From the NCBI RefSeq assembly GCF_021028995.1, contig NZ_JAJJZG010000018.1, positions 1 to 55,417 on the forward strand: DNA of 55,417 nt, given 5' to 3'. The notes under the pieces were generated by a model. The model ran no database searches. It was not told where the DNA came from and saw nothing but the letters and a program-made list of their open reading frames with translations. Shown here piece by piece: positions 6,888 to 15,356 of the stretch. The position numbers were made by a program, and so were the translations under genes. Source of the stretch: Halobacterium sp. KA-4. Lineage in GTDB: Archaea > Halobacteriota > Halobacteria > Halobacteriales > Halobacteriaceae. Position 1 is the stretch's first letter; each line of letters opens with the position of its first letter.

Positions 6888-9269
6888 ATGGAGTACGGCG
6901 TCGTCGTTCGCTGGTGGCTGCTCTACCAGGCGTTGCTGATCGTCGGGCTGCCGTTCGCGGCGCGACTGCTGCCGGACGCCCCGGACCGCGGCGCGTCGCT
7001 GGCCGTGCCGACGGCCGTCGTGTTGCTGGCGGTGCCGACGCTGTGGGTCGGCCAACTCGCCTTCGGACTGTGGGTGGTCGTCGGCGTCGCAGCCGTGCTG
7101 GTAGCGGCGTCGGCGTGGCTGGCGCGCGGCGGCGTCGACGTGCCGAAGCGCCCGCTCGCGGAGGTCGTGGCGGTGTTCACCGTGGCGTTCCTCTTCCTGA
7201 TAGCGATTCGCGCCGCTGCGGACGGCGTCCACCCTCGCGGCGGCGAGAAGTTCCTCGACTTCGGGCTGCTACAGAGCCTCCTGCGCGCCGACCGGCTGCC
7301 GCCCCAGGACTTCTGGTTCGCGGGCGAGCGCGTGGTCTACTACTACGGCGGCCACCTGATGGCGTCGATACTCGCGCTCCTGTCCGGGACGACCGGGCGG
7401 TTCGCCTACGACCCAGCGCTAGCGGGCTTCTACGCGATGGCCGTGACCGCCGCGTACGGACTCGCGAGCACGATTATGGCTGGCCGGTTCGAGGACAGCG
7501 AGCCCGTCGAGGGGTCGATAGCGCTCGGCGTCGCGGCGGTCGTCTTCGCCGTGTTGCTCGTGACGCTGGGCGTGCCGTGGTACTACCTCGCCGTGCCCGC
7601 GGCGTTCGCGGCCGCCGTGCTCGCGGGGTCGACGCGGGTCCGCGCGGGGATTCTGGCGGCGTTCGTCTACGGGTTCGCGAGCAACCTCGTGACGCCGGTG
7701 CGCCTGCTCGCGGGCACCTACGACGTGGTGCGGCAGGCGGTCGTCGCCGCGGGCATCAAGTCGAACCGCGCGCCCACGATAACGCCGGCCGAGTTCGACA
7801 TGTGGCACGCGAGCCGCGTGGTGGAGACGGGTATCAACGAGTTCCCGCTGTTCGCGTACCTGAACGGCGACCTCCACGCGCACATGATGAGCGTCGCCGT
7901 GCTCTTTCTCGCGGTCGGCGTCGGGCTGGCGTACGCACGGACCCCCGAATCGGCGCGACGCCGCCGGCTCGCGTTGCTGTTCGGCGCGTTCCCGGTCGCG
8001 GCGGCGACGATTCTCACGGTGAACACGTGGAGTTACCCCGCCGTCGCCGGCGTCGCGATGCTGAGCGTCGCGCTCGCAGACGCCGACCCGCGAACGCTGC
8101 TGCCCGAGTCAGTCGCACGGCGGATTGAGCGGTCGAGCGCGGCCGCGCGAGAGGTACAGCGAGTCCTCCTCGGTGTGGGCGTCGCGGTCGCCGTCGTCAG
8201 TCTGGGGTTCGTCGTGGCGTTGCCGTTCGTGCAGAACGTCCTGCTCGCGGGCGCGAGCAACCAACATCCCGCGGCGTTCCCCGTTCCGACGCAACTCGGC
8301 GCGTTCCTCCTCGTGCACGGCCTGTTCCTCGTTTCGTTCGGCGCGTACCTCGTCTCCCGGGTCGCCCGCGACGGCTCGGACTGGGCCGCTGCGGGCCTCG
8401 CTGCCATCGCTGCGGTCCTGCTCGCCGCGACCGTCGACCCCGTGATTGCCGGCGTGCGCGTCGGCGTCGTCGGCGTCCTGCTCGCCGGTCCGATACTCGT
8501 GGGCGCGTGGCTGCTCCGGCGCCGGGACGCGGTCGGCTTCGAGGGCGTGCTCGTCGTCGCCGGCGCGGGCCTCGTCGTCATCATCGAGTACGTCTACGTC
8601 GCGGACGCCGCCTCCTACGAGCGCTACAACACGATTTTCAAGGTGTACGCGCAGGTGTGGGCGCTCTGGTCGGTGCCGGCCGGCGTCGCGCTCGCCGCCC
8701 TCGCTGCGCGCACGCCCGACGCGTCCCGCCTGCGGTCCGTCGGTGGCACCGCGCTCGCCGTCCTGCTTGTGGTGTCGGCGTCCATCTACGGCGGGTTCGC
8801 GGTCGCCAGCCACGTCGACAGCGCGGACGACGCGACCCTCGACGCCTTCGAGTACGTCAACGACGAGCGCCCCGACGAGGGCGCCGCAATCGAGTGGCTG
8901 AACGAGAAGCCCGGCCAGCCACACATCGTCTCCGCGCCGGGGACGACGCCGTACACGTGGCAGAACCCGGCGTCGAGTCTCACTGGAATCCCGACGGTCG
9001 CGGGCTGGTCGCACGCCGGCAACTACCACAGCGACTCCGCGTACCGGACGCGCGTCAGCGACGTCGGCGTGGTCTACGAGACCAGCGAAGCCGTCTCGCG
9101 GGCCATCGTCCTGCGGAAACACGACGTGCAGTACGTCTGGGTCGGGCCGGTCGAGCGCGAGCGCTACGACGTGCGCGTGACTGACGAGGAACCGGGCATC
9201 CGTGTCGCGTTCACGAACGAGAACGTGACCGTCTACGAAGTCACGCAGTCCGAACTCGTCGAACAGTAG
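6888..9269 (+). CDS. DUF2298 (YYY-domain) membrane protein
   Basis: A 793-residue protein with a dozen or more membrane segments and a soluble C-terminal part from about residue 640. The signature motif YYYGGH at 151-156, preceded by EKFLDFGLLQSLLRAD and DFWFAGE, matches the Chlor_Arch_YYY / DUF2298 family found in Chloroflexi and haloarchaea. The early acidic loop and overall topology resemble GT-C glycosyltransferases, so a membrane sugar-transfer role is possible but unproven. The C-terminal region (PGTTPYTWQNPASSLTG and beyond) looks extracytoplasmic. It is divergent from a flippase, consistent with cell-envelope glycan work (inference). Confidence 0.8.
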   Translation: MEYGVVVRWWLLYQALLIVGLPFAARLLPDAPDRGASLAVPTAVVLLAVPTLWVGQLAFGLWVVVGVAAVLVAASAWLARGGVDVPKRPLAEVVAVFTVAFLFLIAIRAAADGVHPRGGEKFLDFGLLQSLLRADRLPPQDFWFAGERVVYYYGGHLMASILALLSGTTGRFAYDPALAGFYAMAVTAAYGLASTIMAGRFEDSEPVEGSIALGVAAVVFAVLLVTLGVPWYYLAVPAAFAAAVLAGSTRVRAGILAAFVYGFASNLVTPVRLLAGTYDVVRQAVVAAGIKSNRAPTITPAEFDMWHASRVVETGINEFPLFAYLNGDLHAHMMSVAVLFLAVGVGLAYARTPESARRRRLALLFGAFPVAAATILTVNTWSYPAVAGVAMLSVALADADPRTLLPESVARRIERSSAAAREVQRVLLGVGVAVAVVSLGFVVALPFVQNVLLAGASNQHPAAFPVPTQLGAFLLVHGLFLVSFGAYLVSRVARDGSDWAAAGLAAIAAVLLAATVDPVIAGVRVGVVGVLLAGPILVGAWLLRRRDAVGFEGVLVVAGAGLVVIIEYVYVADAASYERYNTIFKVYAQVWALWSVPAGVALAALAARTPDASRLRSVGGTALAVLLVVSASIYGGFAVASHVDSADDATLDAFEYVNDERPDEGAAIEWLNEKPGQPHIVSAPGTTPYTWQNPASSLTGIPTVAGWSHAGNYHSDSAYRTRVSDVGVVYETSEAVSRAIVLRKHDVQYVWVGPVERERYDVRVTDEEPGIRVAFTNENVTVYEVTQSELVEQ

Positions 9270-9284
9270 GGTCGAAGCCGAGAA

Positions 9285-9551
9285 TCAGACCGCGAGGTCG
9301 CCGGCGCGCTTGTGGACGGTGACGTCGTCGGCGTCGACGGTGTCGACATCCAGCCAGTGCGGGATGAAGTTGCGCTTCTCGTAGTCCTCGAACTCGTCCT
9401 CGTCGCCGACGACACACCACAGCTGGACCTCGTCCGGGCCGTGCCAGTCGCCGTTGCGCGTCACCTGGAAGAGGACCTTCTCCTCGCCGTCGTACTCGAT
9501 GACGCCGTCACGGCGCACGCCGGGGTCGCCGTGGATGATGAGTCGCTTCAT
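9285..9551 (-). CDS. small haloarchaeal protein, HAH_0734-like
   Basis: An 88-residue acidic protein starting MKRLIIHGDPGVRRDG and ending HKRAGDLAV. It resembles the small HAH_0734-family proteins found across haloarchaea, whose function is not known. The start at 9551 is chosen because a much longer upstream extension in the same frame is Arg-rich antisense translation of the neighbouring gene, and because a TATA-like sequence (minus-strand GCGTTTAATCC) lies about 25 nt before this ATG. No catalytic motif is evident; one Cys and two Trp are present. It is convergent with the DUF2298 gene, with only 15 bases between. Confidence 0.75.
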   Translation of the reverse strand: MKRLIIHGDPGVRRDGVIEYDGEEKVLFQVTRNGDWHGPDEVQLWCVVGDEDEFEDYEKRNFIPHWLDVDTVDADDVTVHKRAGDLAV

Positions 9552-9598
9552 GGCTGCGGCTTCGGAGGGTGGCGGATTAAACGCTTCGAAGCCGGCCG

Positions 9599-10894
9599 TC
9601 ACGCGTCCGCGGCGAGCGCGGCCCCCAGCCAGTACGCGGGCAGCCCGAACACGGCGAGCAGGCCGACCCACGCGACGAGCAGGAACCAGAACAGCGCGCC
9701 CGGTCCGAGCAGTGCCACGACGCCCGCCAGCGGGGCGACCACGGCGACGAGCGGGACGACGGTCGTCCTGATTCCCTCCCACTCGCTCGCGCGCTCGATT
9801 CTGGTCGCACCGACGACGGCGAACGTCCAGACGTGCGCGGCGAGCAGGCCCGCCGAGAGCGCACGTCCCACGGTCCGGAGCGCAACCCCGGGGTGGGCAT
9901 AGGAGCCGACGACGGCACCGAGCACACCGAGCACGAGCGGTGTCCCGACTGCAGCGGCTGTGAGCAGCCGCGTATCGTCGAGCCGCCCGCTCGCAGTGAG
10001 TGTGCCGACGACGACCGCCGTGAGGGCGGTGAACAGCGCGGTCGTCCCGACGAGCATGAAGTAGGTGCTCGCTAGCCCGGTCACGAACGCAACGAGAGCG
10101 ACCAGCGTACCGGCTGCTGCGAACGCCACGCCGACGCGCTCGGTGTCGTCGGGTGTACCGACGCGGTCGACCAGTGCGCCGAACCCACGCAGGAGGCCCG
10201 CGAGCACGACGACTGGGACGGCGAGCACGAGCGCAGCGTTCGCGAGGAAGCCGGGGAGCACTTCGACGCCGATTGCGAGTTCGGTCGCGACGGTCGAGAC
10301 GACGCCACCGTCCGGCGCGAACGCGACGAAGTCGTCGTCTACGGAGTCGCCGGCCCGCCACGTTGCGACCGCGTCGCCGCTCGCGCCCGCGGTGATGGTG
10401 TAGCCGTCGGGCGCGTGCAGGCGGAAGGTGTCGGTGTCCACTTCCCAGCCGGTCGGCGTGTCGCGGAGTGCGTCCGCGAGCACGACGCCGCCGACGGACG
10501 CGTGCCCGAAGTCGGGGTCGGTGTACGTGATGCTGACGCGAGAGCCGTCAACAGAGAGGGTGGCGTCCTCGGGAACGGGTGCGAGTCCGTCGTCCTCGTC
10601 GGCGAGCGCAGCCACGACCGCGTCGGAGTGGTTCGCGACGCGCGCCGCGCCGTCGCCCGCGAGCTCGTCCTCGACGACGACACGTGCGCTCCCGTTCGCG
10701 CGAACGTGGACGTCCAGCGAGGATTCGACGACGGTGACCGGTTCGTCGGCTGCGTCGGCGGCGGACTCGAACGATTCGCCGCACGCGCCACAGACGTCCT
10801 CGGGCGGCGGTGCGGCCGCGGTGCCACCAGCGACGAGCGCGAGCACGACGACGAGCGCGACTGTGGGGAGGGCGAGCGTGCGACGCGGGGTCAT
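9599..10894 (-). CDS. secreted-domain / multi-TM membrane protein of unknown function
   Basis: A 431-residue protein. The start MTPRRTLALPTVALVV begins a signal peptide (cleavage likely after TAAA near residue 28), followed by an extracellular domain of about 170 residues containing CGACG (two cysteines) and many acidic residues, then about seven hydrophobic segments to the C-terminus. The layout recalls halobacterial surface-domain/membrane proteins without enzymatic motifs. The open frame runs further upstream but crosses the divergent ribosomal protein promoter; the ATG at 10894 lies about 27 nt from a TATA-like GGTTTTTGC on the minus strand, which fixes the start. I do not recognise a named family. 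Confidence 0.7.
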   Translation of the reverse strand: MTPRRTLALPTVALVVVLALVAGGTAAAPPPEDVCGACGESFESAADAADEPVTVVESSLDVHVRANGSARVVVEDELAGDGAARVANHSDAVVAALADEDDGLAPVPEDATLSVDGSRVSITYTDPDFGHASVGGVVLADALRDTPTGWEVDTDTFRLHAPDGYTITAGASGDAVATWRAGDSVDDDFVAFAPDGGVVSTVATELAIGVEVLPGFLANAALVLAVPVVVLAGLLRGFGALVDRVGTPDDTERVGVAFAAAGTLVALVAFVTGLASTYFMLVGTTALFTALTAVVVGTLTASGRLDDTRLLTAAAVGTPLVLGVLGAVVGSYAHPGVALRTVGRALSAGLLAAHVWTFAVVGATRIERASEWEGIRTTVVPLVAVVAPLAGVVALLGPGALFWFLLVAWVGLLAVFGLPAYWLGAALAADA

Positions 10895-11014
10895 AGTCGA
10901 ACCGTCGCGAGTGGGACGCAAAAACCTGTGTGTGCATTGGGGGTTCCGTCCCCGAAACCAAACGGATTTTAAGCAGCCACGTGTAACCGAGAGACAACAG
11001 AGCTGATTTAGCCT

Positions 11015-11296
11015 ATGGAGATGCCACGCCGATTCAACAGCTACTGCCCGCACTGTGACGAACACAACCAAATCGAGGTCGAGAAGGTCCGAACCGGCCG
11101 CTCGTCCGGCATGAAGTGGGACGCTCGCCGCACCAAGCGCGCGAACGCCTCCATCGGGAACCACGGTCGGTTCTCGAAAGTGCCGGTCGGCAACAAGCCG
11201 ACGAAGAAGACGGACCTCAAGTACCGCTGCAACGAGTGCGGGAACGCTCACCTCCGCGAGGGATGGCGCACCGGCCGTCTCGTCTTCCAGGACTAA
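11015..11296 (+). CDS. rpl44e: large ribosomal subunit protein eL44 (L44e)
   Basis: A 93-residue zinc-binding ribosomal protein starting [14 protein letters not shown]. The zinc ligands are C11/C14 and C72/C75 (YRCNECG), as expected for L44e, and the Arg/Lys-rich middle ([25 protein letters not shown]) contacts rRNA. Its length matches archaeal L44e, and the ATG at 11015 gives the usual 'M-x-MPRRF' beginning. It opens a translation operon: eS27 starts 2 nt after its stop codon. The promoter is probably GGATTTTAAGC near 10965, giving a short leader. Confidence 0.96.
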   Translation: MEMPRRFNSYCPHCDEHNQIEVEKVRTGRSSGMKWDARRTKRANASIGNHGRFSKVPVGNKPTKKTDLKYRCNECGNAHLREGWRTGRLVFQD

Positions 11297-11298
11297 CA

Positions 11299-11472
11299 AT
11301 GGCGGGAGGATTCTTCAAAGTCGAGTGTCCGGATTGCGAGAACGAACAAATCGTCTTCGGTAAGGCCTCCTCGGAGGTCGCCTGCGCCGTCTGTGGAACG
11401 ACGCTCGCGCGTCCGACCGGCGGCGAGGCGGAGTTCACCGGTGAGGTCGTCGAAACCGTCGAGGCCAGATGA
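11299..11472 (+). CDS. rps27e: small ribosomal subunit protein eS27
   Basis: A 57-residue zinc-ribbon protein. Four cysteines (C10, C13, C29, C32 in CPDC and CAVC) make the canonical eS27 zinc site. The opening [18 protein letters not shown] and the following [18 protein letters not shown] are typical of archaeal S27e. It begins 2 nt after the eL44 stop, and its own stop (11470-11472) overlaps the start of the aIF2-alpha gene, so the three are translationally coupled. It is too short to be obvious in an ORF scan but unambiguous by motif and context. Confidence 0.95.
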   Translation: MAGGFFKVECPDCENEQIVFGKASSEVACAVCGTTLARPTGGEAEFTGEVVETVEAR

Positions 11473-12269
11473 AGTACGTCGGCTGGCCCGAGGAGGGCGA
11501 ACTCGTCGTCGGCAAGGTCGACGACATTGAGGACTTCGGCGTGTTCGTCGACCTCGAAGAGTACGAGGACAAGCGCGGCCTCGTACACGTCAGCGAAGTG
11601 GCCAGCGGCTGGATTAAGAACGTTCGCGACCACGTCAACGAAGACCAGACGGTCGTCGCGAAGGTGCTGGACGTCGACGAGTCCGCTCAGCAAATCGACC
11701 TCTCACTGAAGGACGTCAACGACCACCAGCGCTCGGACAAGATTCAGGAGTGGAAGAACGAGCAGAAGGCCGACAAGTGGCTGACGCTGGCGTTCGGCGA
11801 GGACATGGACGACGACCAGTTCCGCCGCATCGCCAACGAACTCCTCGGTGCGTTCGGCAGCCTCTACGAGGGGTTCGAGCAGACCGCGATTCACGGTTAC
11901 GAGGCCCTCGAGAAGACGGACCTCGACGACGACGAGCAGGACGCCATCGTCAAGACCGCACGCGAGAACGTCTCCGTGCCCTACGTCACGGTCACGGGCT
12001 ACGTGACGCTGACGTCGCCCGACCCCGACGGCGTCGACGACGTGAAGGAAGCCCTGCAGGCCGCCGAGGGGAACGGTGAGGTCCCCGACGAGGCCGACCT
12101 CGAAGTGACGTATGTCGGCGCGCCCGAGTACCGGATTCGGGTGCAGGCGCCGAACTACAAGACCGCCGAGGACCAGTTGGAAGCCGCCGGCGCTCGCGCC
12201 GTCGAGGAAATCGACGCGCAGGGCGGCGAGGGGAACTTCCACCGCGAGCGCCAGCTCGAAGAGGAATGA
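11469..12269 (+). CDS. eif2a: translation initiation factor aIF2 subunit alpha
   Basis: A 266-residue protein with an N-terminal S1/OB RNA-binding domain (about residues 10-82; [19 protein letters not shown], then [16 protein letters not shown]), a central helical domain, and a C-terminal alpha-beta domain that contacts the gamma subunit. As part of the aIF2 heterotrimer it helps deliver initiator Met-tRNA to the small ribosomal subunit. It overlaps the eS27 stop codon and is itself overlapped by nop10 (ATGA at 12266). The order eL44-eS27-aIF2a-Nop10-PAC2 is conserved in haloarchaea. Confidence 0.95.
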   Translation: MKYVGWPEEGELVVGKVDDIEDFGVFVDLEEYEDKRGLVHVSEVASGWIKNVRDHVNEDQTVVAKVLDVDESAQQIDLSLKDVNDHQRSDKIQEWKNEQKADKWLTLAFGEDMDDDQFRRIANELLGAFGSLYEGFEQTAIHGYEALEKTDLDDDEQDAIVKTARENVSVPYVTVTGYVTLTSPDPDGVDDVKEALQAAEGNGEVPDEADLEVTYVGAPEYRIRVQAPNYKTAEDQLEAAGARAVEEIDAQGGEGNFHRERQLEEE

Positions 12270-12448
12270 AGTCCGACATCCGGGTGTGTTCGGCGTGGCG
12301 CGACCGCCACGACCGCCCGGTGTACACGCTTTCTGCGGAGTGTCCCGACTGCGGAGCCGACGCCGTCAACAGCGCGCCGGCGCCGTTCGACCCGGAGGAC
12401 CCGCACGGGCGCTACCGACGCGCTCTTAAGGAACGCAGCCGCCCCTAG
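12266..12448 (+). CDS. nop10: H/ACA RNP component Nop10
   Basis: A 60-residue protein, [20 protein letters not shown], with C8 and a second CPDC pair (C26, C29) forming the zinc-ribbon region, followed by the short linear tail [19 protein letters not shown] typical of Nop10. In archaea it binds Cbf5 within the H/ACA guide-RNA pseudouridine synthase. It starts inside the stop codon of aIF2-alpha and lies 3 nt before the PAC2 gene. Its length is normal for the family; compared with many archaeal Nop10 proteins one N-terminal cysteine of the usual pair appears to be replaced (RVCSAW), as in other haloarchaea as far as I recall. Confidence 0.92.
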   Translation: MKSDIRVCSAWRDRHDRPVYTLSAECPDCGADAVNSAPAPFDPEDPHGRYRRALKERSRP

Positions 12449-12451
12449 GGT

Positions 12452-13207
12452 ATGGACGAAATCGACATCGCGTGGGAATCCGAGCCGGAGCTGGACGACC
12501 CCGTGTTCGTCGAAGGACTACCCGGCGTCGGACACGTCGGGAAACTCGTCGCCGAGCACGTCGTCGATGAGGCGGACAGCGAACTTGTCGCGCGCGTGCA
12601 TAGCGAGCACTTCCCGCCGCAGGTCACGGTCGGGGACGACAGCGTCGCGGCGCTCGCGCACGCCGAGATTCACGCCGTCGACACGGAGGGCCGGGACCTC
12701 CTCGTGCTCACGGGCAACCACCAGGCCCAGGACAACGTCGGCCACTACCGCGTCACCGAGGCGTTCCTCGACGTCGCCGAGGACTTCGGCGCGAGTGAGC
12801 TGTACGCGCTCGGCGGCGTCCCCACGGGGGAACTCGTCGAGGAGCACGACGTCATTGGTGCCGTCTCCGAGGACGACCTCAAGGAGCGCCTCAAAGAAGC
12901 GGGCGTGGAGTTCCGCAGCGAGGAGCCCGCGGGCGGCATCGTCGGCTCCAGCGGCCTGCTGCTCGGGCTGGGCGGCCGCCGTGGCTTCGACGCCGCCTGC
13001 CTGATGGGTGAGACGTCGGGCTACCTCGTGGACCCGAAGGCCGCCAAGGCCGTCCTCGCGGTGCTCGAAGACATGCTCGGCTTCGACCTCGACGAGGAAG
13101 CCCTCGACGACCGCGCCGAGGAGATGGAGGAGGTTGTCAGCCGCCTCCGCGAGATGGAGGAGGGCCCGAGCCCCGGCGGCGAGGAAGACCTCCGGTACAT
13201 CGGCTAA
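12452..13207 (+). CDS. PAC2-family proteasome assembly chaperone-like protein
   Basis: A 251-residue soluble protein of the PAC2 family. Characteristic stretches are VFVEGLPGVGHVGKLVAEHVV (start of the Rossmann-like core), LLVLTGNHQAQD, and GGIVGSSGLLLGLGGRRGFDAACLMGETSGY. The C-terminal 50 residues are a charged helix rich in Glu. Eukaryotic relatives (PAC2/PSMG2) help assemble 20S proteasomes; the archaeal proteins are conserved downstream of nop10 but their direct role is not settled. It is the last gene of the eL44 operon. The PAN gene lies elsewhere in this window, so no local proteasome linkage is implied. Confidence 0.88.
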   Translation: MDEIDIAWESEPELDDPVFVEGLPGVGHVGKLVAEHVVDEADSELVARVHSEHFPPQVTVGDDSVAALAHAEIHAVDTEGRDLLVLTGNHQAQDNVGHYRVTEAFLDVAEDFGASELYALGGVPTGELVEEHDVIGAVSEDDLKERLKEAGVEFRSEEPAGGIVGSSGLLLGLGGRRGFDAACLMGETSGYLVDPKAAKAVLAVLEDMLGFDLDEEALDDRAEEMEEVVSRLREMEEGPSPGGEEDLRYIG

Positions 13208-13277
13208 CGGCGACTCACCTTTTCCTGTCTGCTCGCGGACCGCTGGACCTAACCCCATGTAGTGCCGACTGGGGGGC

Positions 13278-13973
13278 GTGAGCGACACTCCGTCGTGGCT
13301 GGCGTTCGGGGAGCGTGCCGCCTACCTCCCGGAGGCGGACGCGCTCGTGCTTGCTGACGTCCACGTCGGCCGGGACGCGGCCTCCGACGTCGCCCTGCCG
13401 CTGGGCGAGCGCACGGACCTCGTGGAGCGCCTCGACACCTTGCTCGCCGAGTTCGAGCCGGCGACCGTCGTTGTCGCGGGCGACCTCTTGCACGTCCACG
13501 GAACCATTCCCGACGGCGTCCGCAGTACCGTCGACGCCATCGAGACGGCGGTCCGTGGAGCAGACGCCGCGTTCCGCGTCGTGCGCGGGAACCACGATTC
13601 GATGCTGGATGCCGTCGGCATCGACGCCGAAGAGTCGGTCGTACTCGCGGACGGCACGGCGGTCTGGCACGGCCACGATGACCCGCCCGTGGACGCCGAG
13701 CGCTACGTCGTCGGCCACGAACACCCCGCGGTCGAAATCGAGGGGACACGCCACCCGTGTTTCCTCTACGGCCCGCGCCAGCACGAAGGCAGCGACGTCG
13801 TCGTGCTGCCGGCGTTCACGCGCCTCGCGCCGGGTACGCTCGTGAACGGCCTCCGACGCGACGATTCACTGTCGTCGATGCTCTCGGACCCGGACGGTTT
13901 CCGGCCCGTCGTCGTCAGCGAGGGCGAGACGCTGGCGTTCCCCGCGCTCGGCGACCTCCGAGGGCTACTGTAA
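13278..13973 (+). CDS. metallophosphoesterase (calcineurin-like)
   Basis: A 231-residue enzyme starting at a GTG codon. Metallophosphatase motifs are in order: DVH at 27-29, GDLLH at 68-72 (D69), GNHD at 104-107, a later WHGHD near 129, and GHEHP near 143. These build a two-metal site. The family (archaeal MJ0037-like, related to the SbcD/Mre11 fold) includes phosphodiesterases of unknown substrate. ACCTAACC, about 27 nt upstream, is a possible promoter element. Its 3' end overlaps the 3' end of the convergent FAD gene by 9 bases (13965-13973). Confidence 0.85.
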   Translation: MSDTPSWLAFGERAAYLPEADALVLADVHVGRDAASDVALPLGERTDLVERLDTLLAEFEPATVVVAGDLLHVHGTIPDGVRSTVDAIETAVRGADAAFRVVRGNHDSMLDAVGIDAEESVVLADGTAVWHGHDDPPVDAERYVVGHEHPAVEIEGTRHPCFLYGPRQHEGSDVVVLPAFTRLAPGTLVNGLRRDDSLSSMLSDPDGFRPVVVSEGETLAFPALGDLRGLL

Positions 13974-15257
13974 GTCTTCGCTGACCGCGTCGGCCGCCGC
14001 TCTTCCGCTCTCCAGTGCGCCGTTGATAGAGGCGTCGTGGGTGTAGTCGCCCGCGAGGTAGACCGCACCGTCTGGCGCGCGAGCGTCGGGGAGTCCCTCG
14101 TGGACGCCCGGCGGCTGCGCGAACTGCGCAAATGGGAGTCGGTCCGTGCGCAGCAACTCGAAGTCGCCCAGCGACGCCGCCGGATACCACGCGGAGAGGA
14201 TGTCTCGCGTCTGGGTTTCGAGGTCGCCGTCGGACTCGATTCGCACGTCGTCGCCGGCGTCCTCGTGGCCGACTGTCGTGGCGGCGACGAGCGCGCGGTC
14301 GTCGGGCGCGTACTCGGGAGCGACGCCGGACAGCGGCGCGACCGTCGTCGGCACCTCGCCGCCCGCGTTCAGGTGGATGCGGTCGCTGTTCGCGAGCGGG
14401 TGGCCAGACGGCACCGCGAAGTACTGGGTGACGCAGCCGCGGCCGTCGGTCGGAATCGCGTCGACGCCCGTGAGGTCGCGGCTGGACTTCGGATCCGCGG
14501 CGACCACGACCGCGTCGGCGTCGACGGTCTCGCCGGGAATTTGGACGTCGACCGCGGCGTCTCCCGGGGCGATTCCTTCGACCGGCGTCTCCGTGACGAT
14601 GCGCGCGTCCTGCGTAATCGCACGGTCGGCCAACTGGTCCGAGAGTTCGCCCATCCCGCCTGCTGGGACGACCGTCTTCCCCTCCGAGAGCATCTTGAAC
14701 GTGAATTCGAAGACGCGCTTGGAGGTGTCGAGGTCGCGGTCGAGCGTGATGCCGCCGTAGAACGGCCGCACGAACCGCTCGACGTACCGCTCGGAGAACC
14801 CGTACGTGTAGAGGTGCTGCTCGATGGTGGCGTCGGGTTCGGCGAAGATTTCCTCCACGGACTTCGCTCTGAGGTCCGCGCGCAGCCGGAGCGTGCGGAG
14901 TTTGTCCATCGTCGAAATCTCGGCGTTGAACAGTGTCTGCGTGAGCGCGCCGGGCTCCCGCAGCGGGTCGGCGAGCACGGAGCGCTGGTCGCCGCGGCAG
15001 ATGGTCGCGCCCGCCGAGAACGCGCGCAGGTCCAGCGCGCCGAAGTCCAGTTCACGCCGCGCCGCGGGGTACGCGGTGAACAACACCTGGAAGCCGCGGT
15101 CGAAAATGTAGCCGTCGCCGCGCCGCGAGCGCACGCGCCCGCCGACGTCCTCGTTGCGCTCGAACAGCGTCACGTCGAAGCCGTCCGCGGCGAGGTGGCG
15201 CGCCGCCGTGAGTCCGGCGACCCCGCCGCCGACGACCACGACCTGAGAGTCAGACAT
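13965..15257 (-). CDS. NAD(P)/FAD-dependent oxidoreductase (amine oxidase / phytoene desaturase-like)
   Basis: A 430-residue flavoprotein. The N-terminal dinucleotide fold is VVVVGGGVAGLTAARHL, followed by the FAD ribose glutamate and arginine-rich turn FERNEDVGGRVRSRR. The C-terminal FAD motif is VYLAGDYTHDASINGALESG. The family covers amine oxidases, protoporphyrinogen oxidases and carotenoid desaturases; length and the YDRGFQVLF-like segment (FDRGFQVLFTAYP) resemble the halobacterial proteins annotated as FAD-dependent oxidoreductase or protoporphyrinogen oxidase. Substrate unknown. The ATG at 15257 is chosen because it directly precedes the FAD fold; the longer open frame upstream is antisense to threonine synthase. 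Confidence 0.82.
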   Translation of the reverse strand: MSDSQVVVVGGGVAGLTAARHLAADGFDVTLFERNEDVGGRVRSRRGDGYIFDRGFQVLFTAYPAARRELDFGALDLRAFSAGATICRGDQRSVLADPLREPGALTQTLFNAEISTMDKLRTLRLRADLRAKSVEEIFAEPDATIEQHLYTYGFSERYVERFVRPFYGGITLDRDLDTSKRVFEFTFKMLSEGKTVVPAGGMGELSDQLADRAITQDARIVTETPVEGIAPGDAAVDVQIPGETVDADAVVVAADPKSSRDLTGVDAIPTDGRGCVTQYFAVPSGHPLANSDRIHLNAGGEVPTTVAPLSGVAPEYAPDDRALVAATTVGHEDAGDDVRIESDGDLETQTRDILSAWYPAASLGDFELLRTDRLPFAQFAQPPGVHEGLPDARAPDGAVYLAGDYTHDASINGALESGRAAADAVSEDLQ

Positions 15258-15356
15258 ACCTGGCTGTTCGCCCGCGGGCGACAAGAACGTGCGGGCTCCT
15301 GGGGCGACCGCGCCGGAAGGGACAGGGCTTTTCGCGCCCGCTACGAAGGCCCGCAC

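Noticed and set aside
14037-15356. N-terminal extension of threonine synthase
   Set aside because: The same frame stays open for 440 codons upstream, but it is antisense to the FAD oxidoreductase; the zinc-ribbon beginning at 15357 is the true start.
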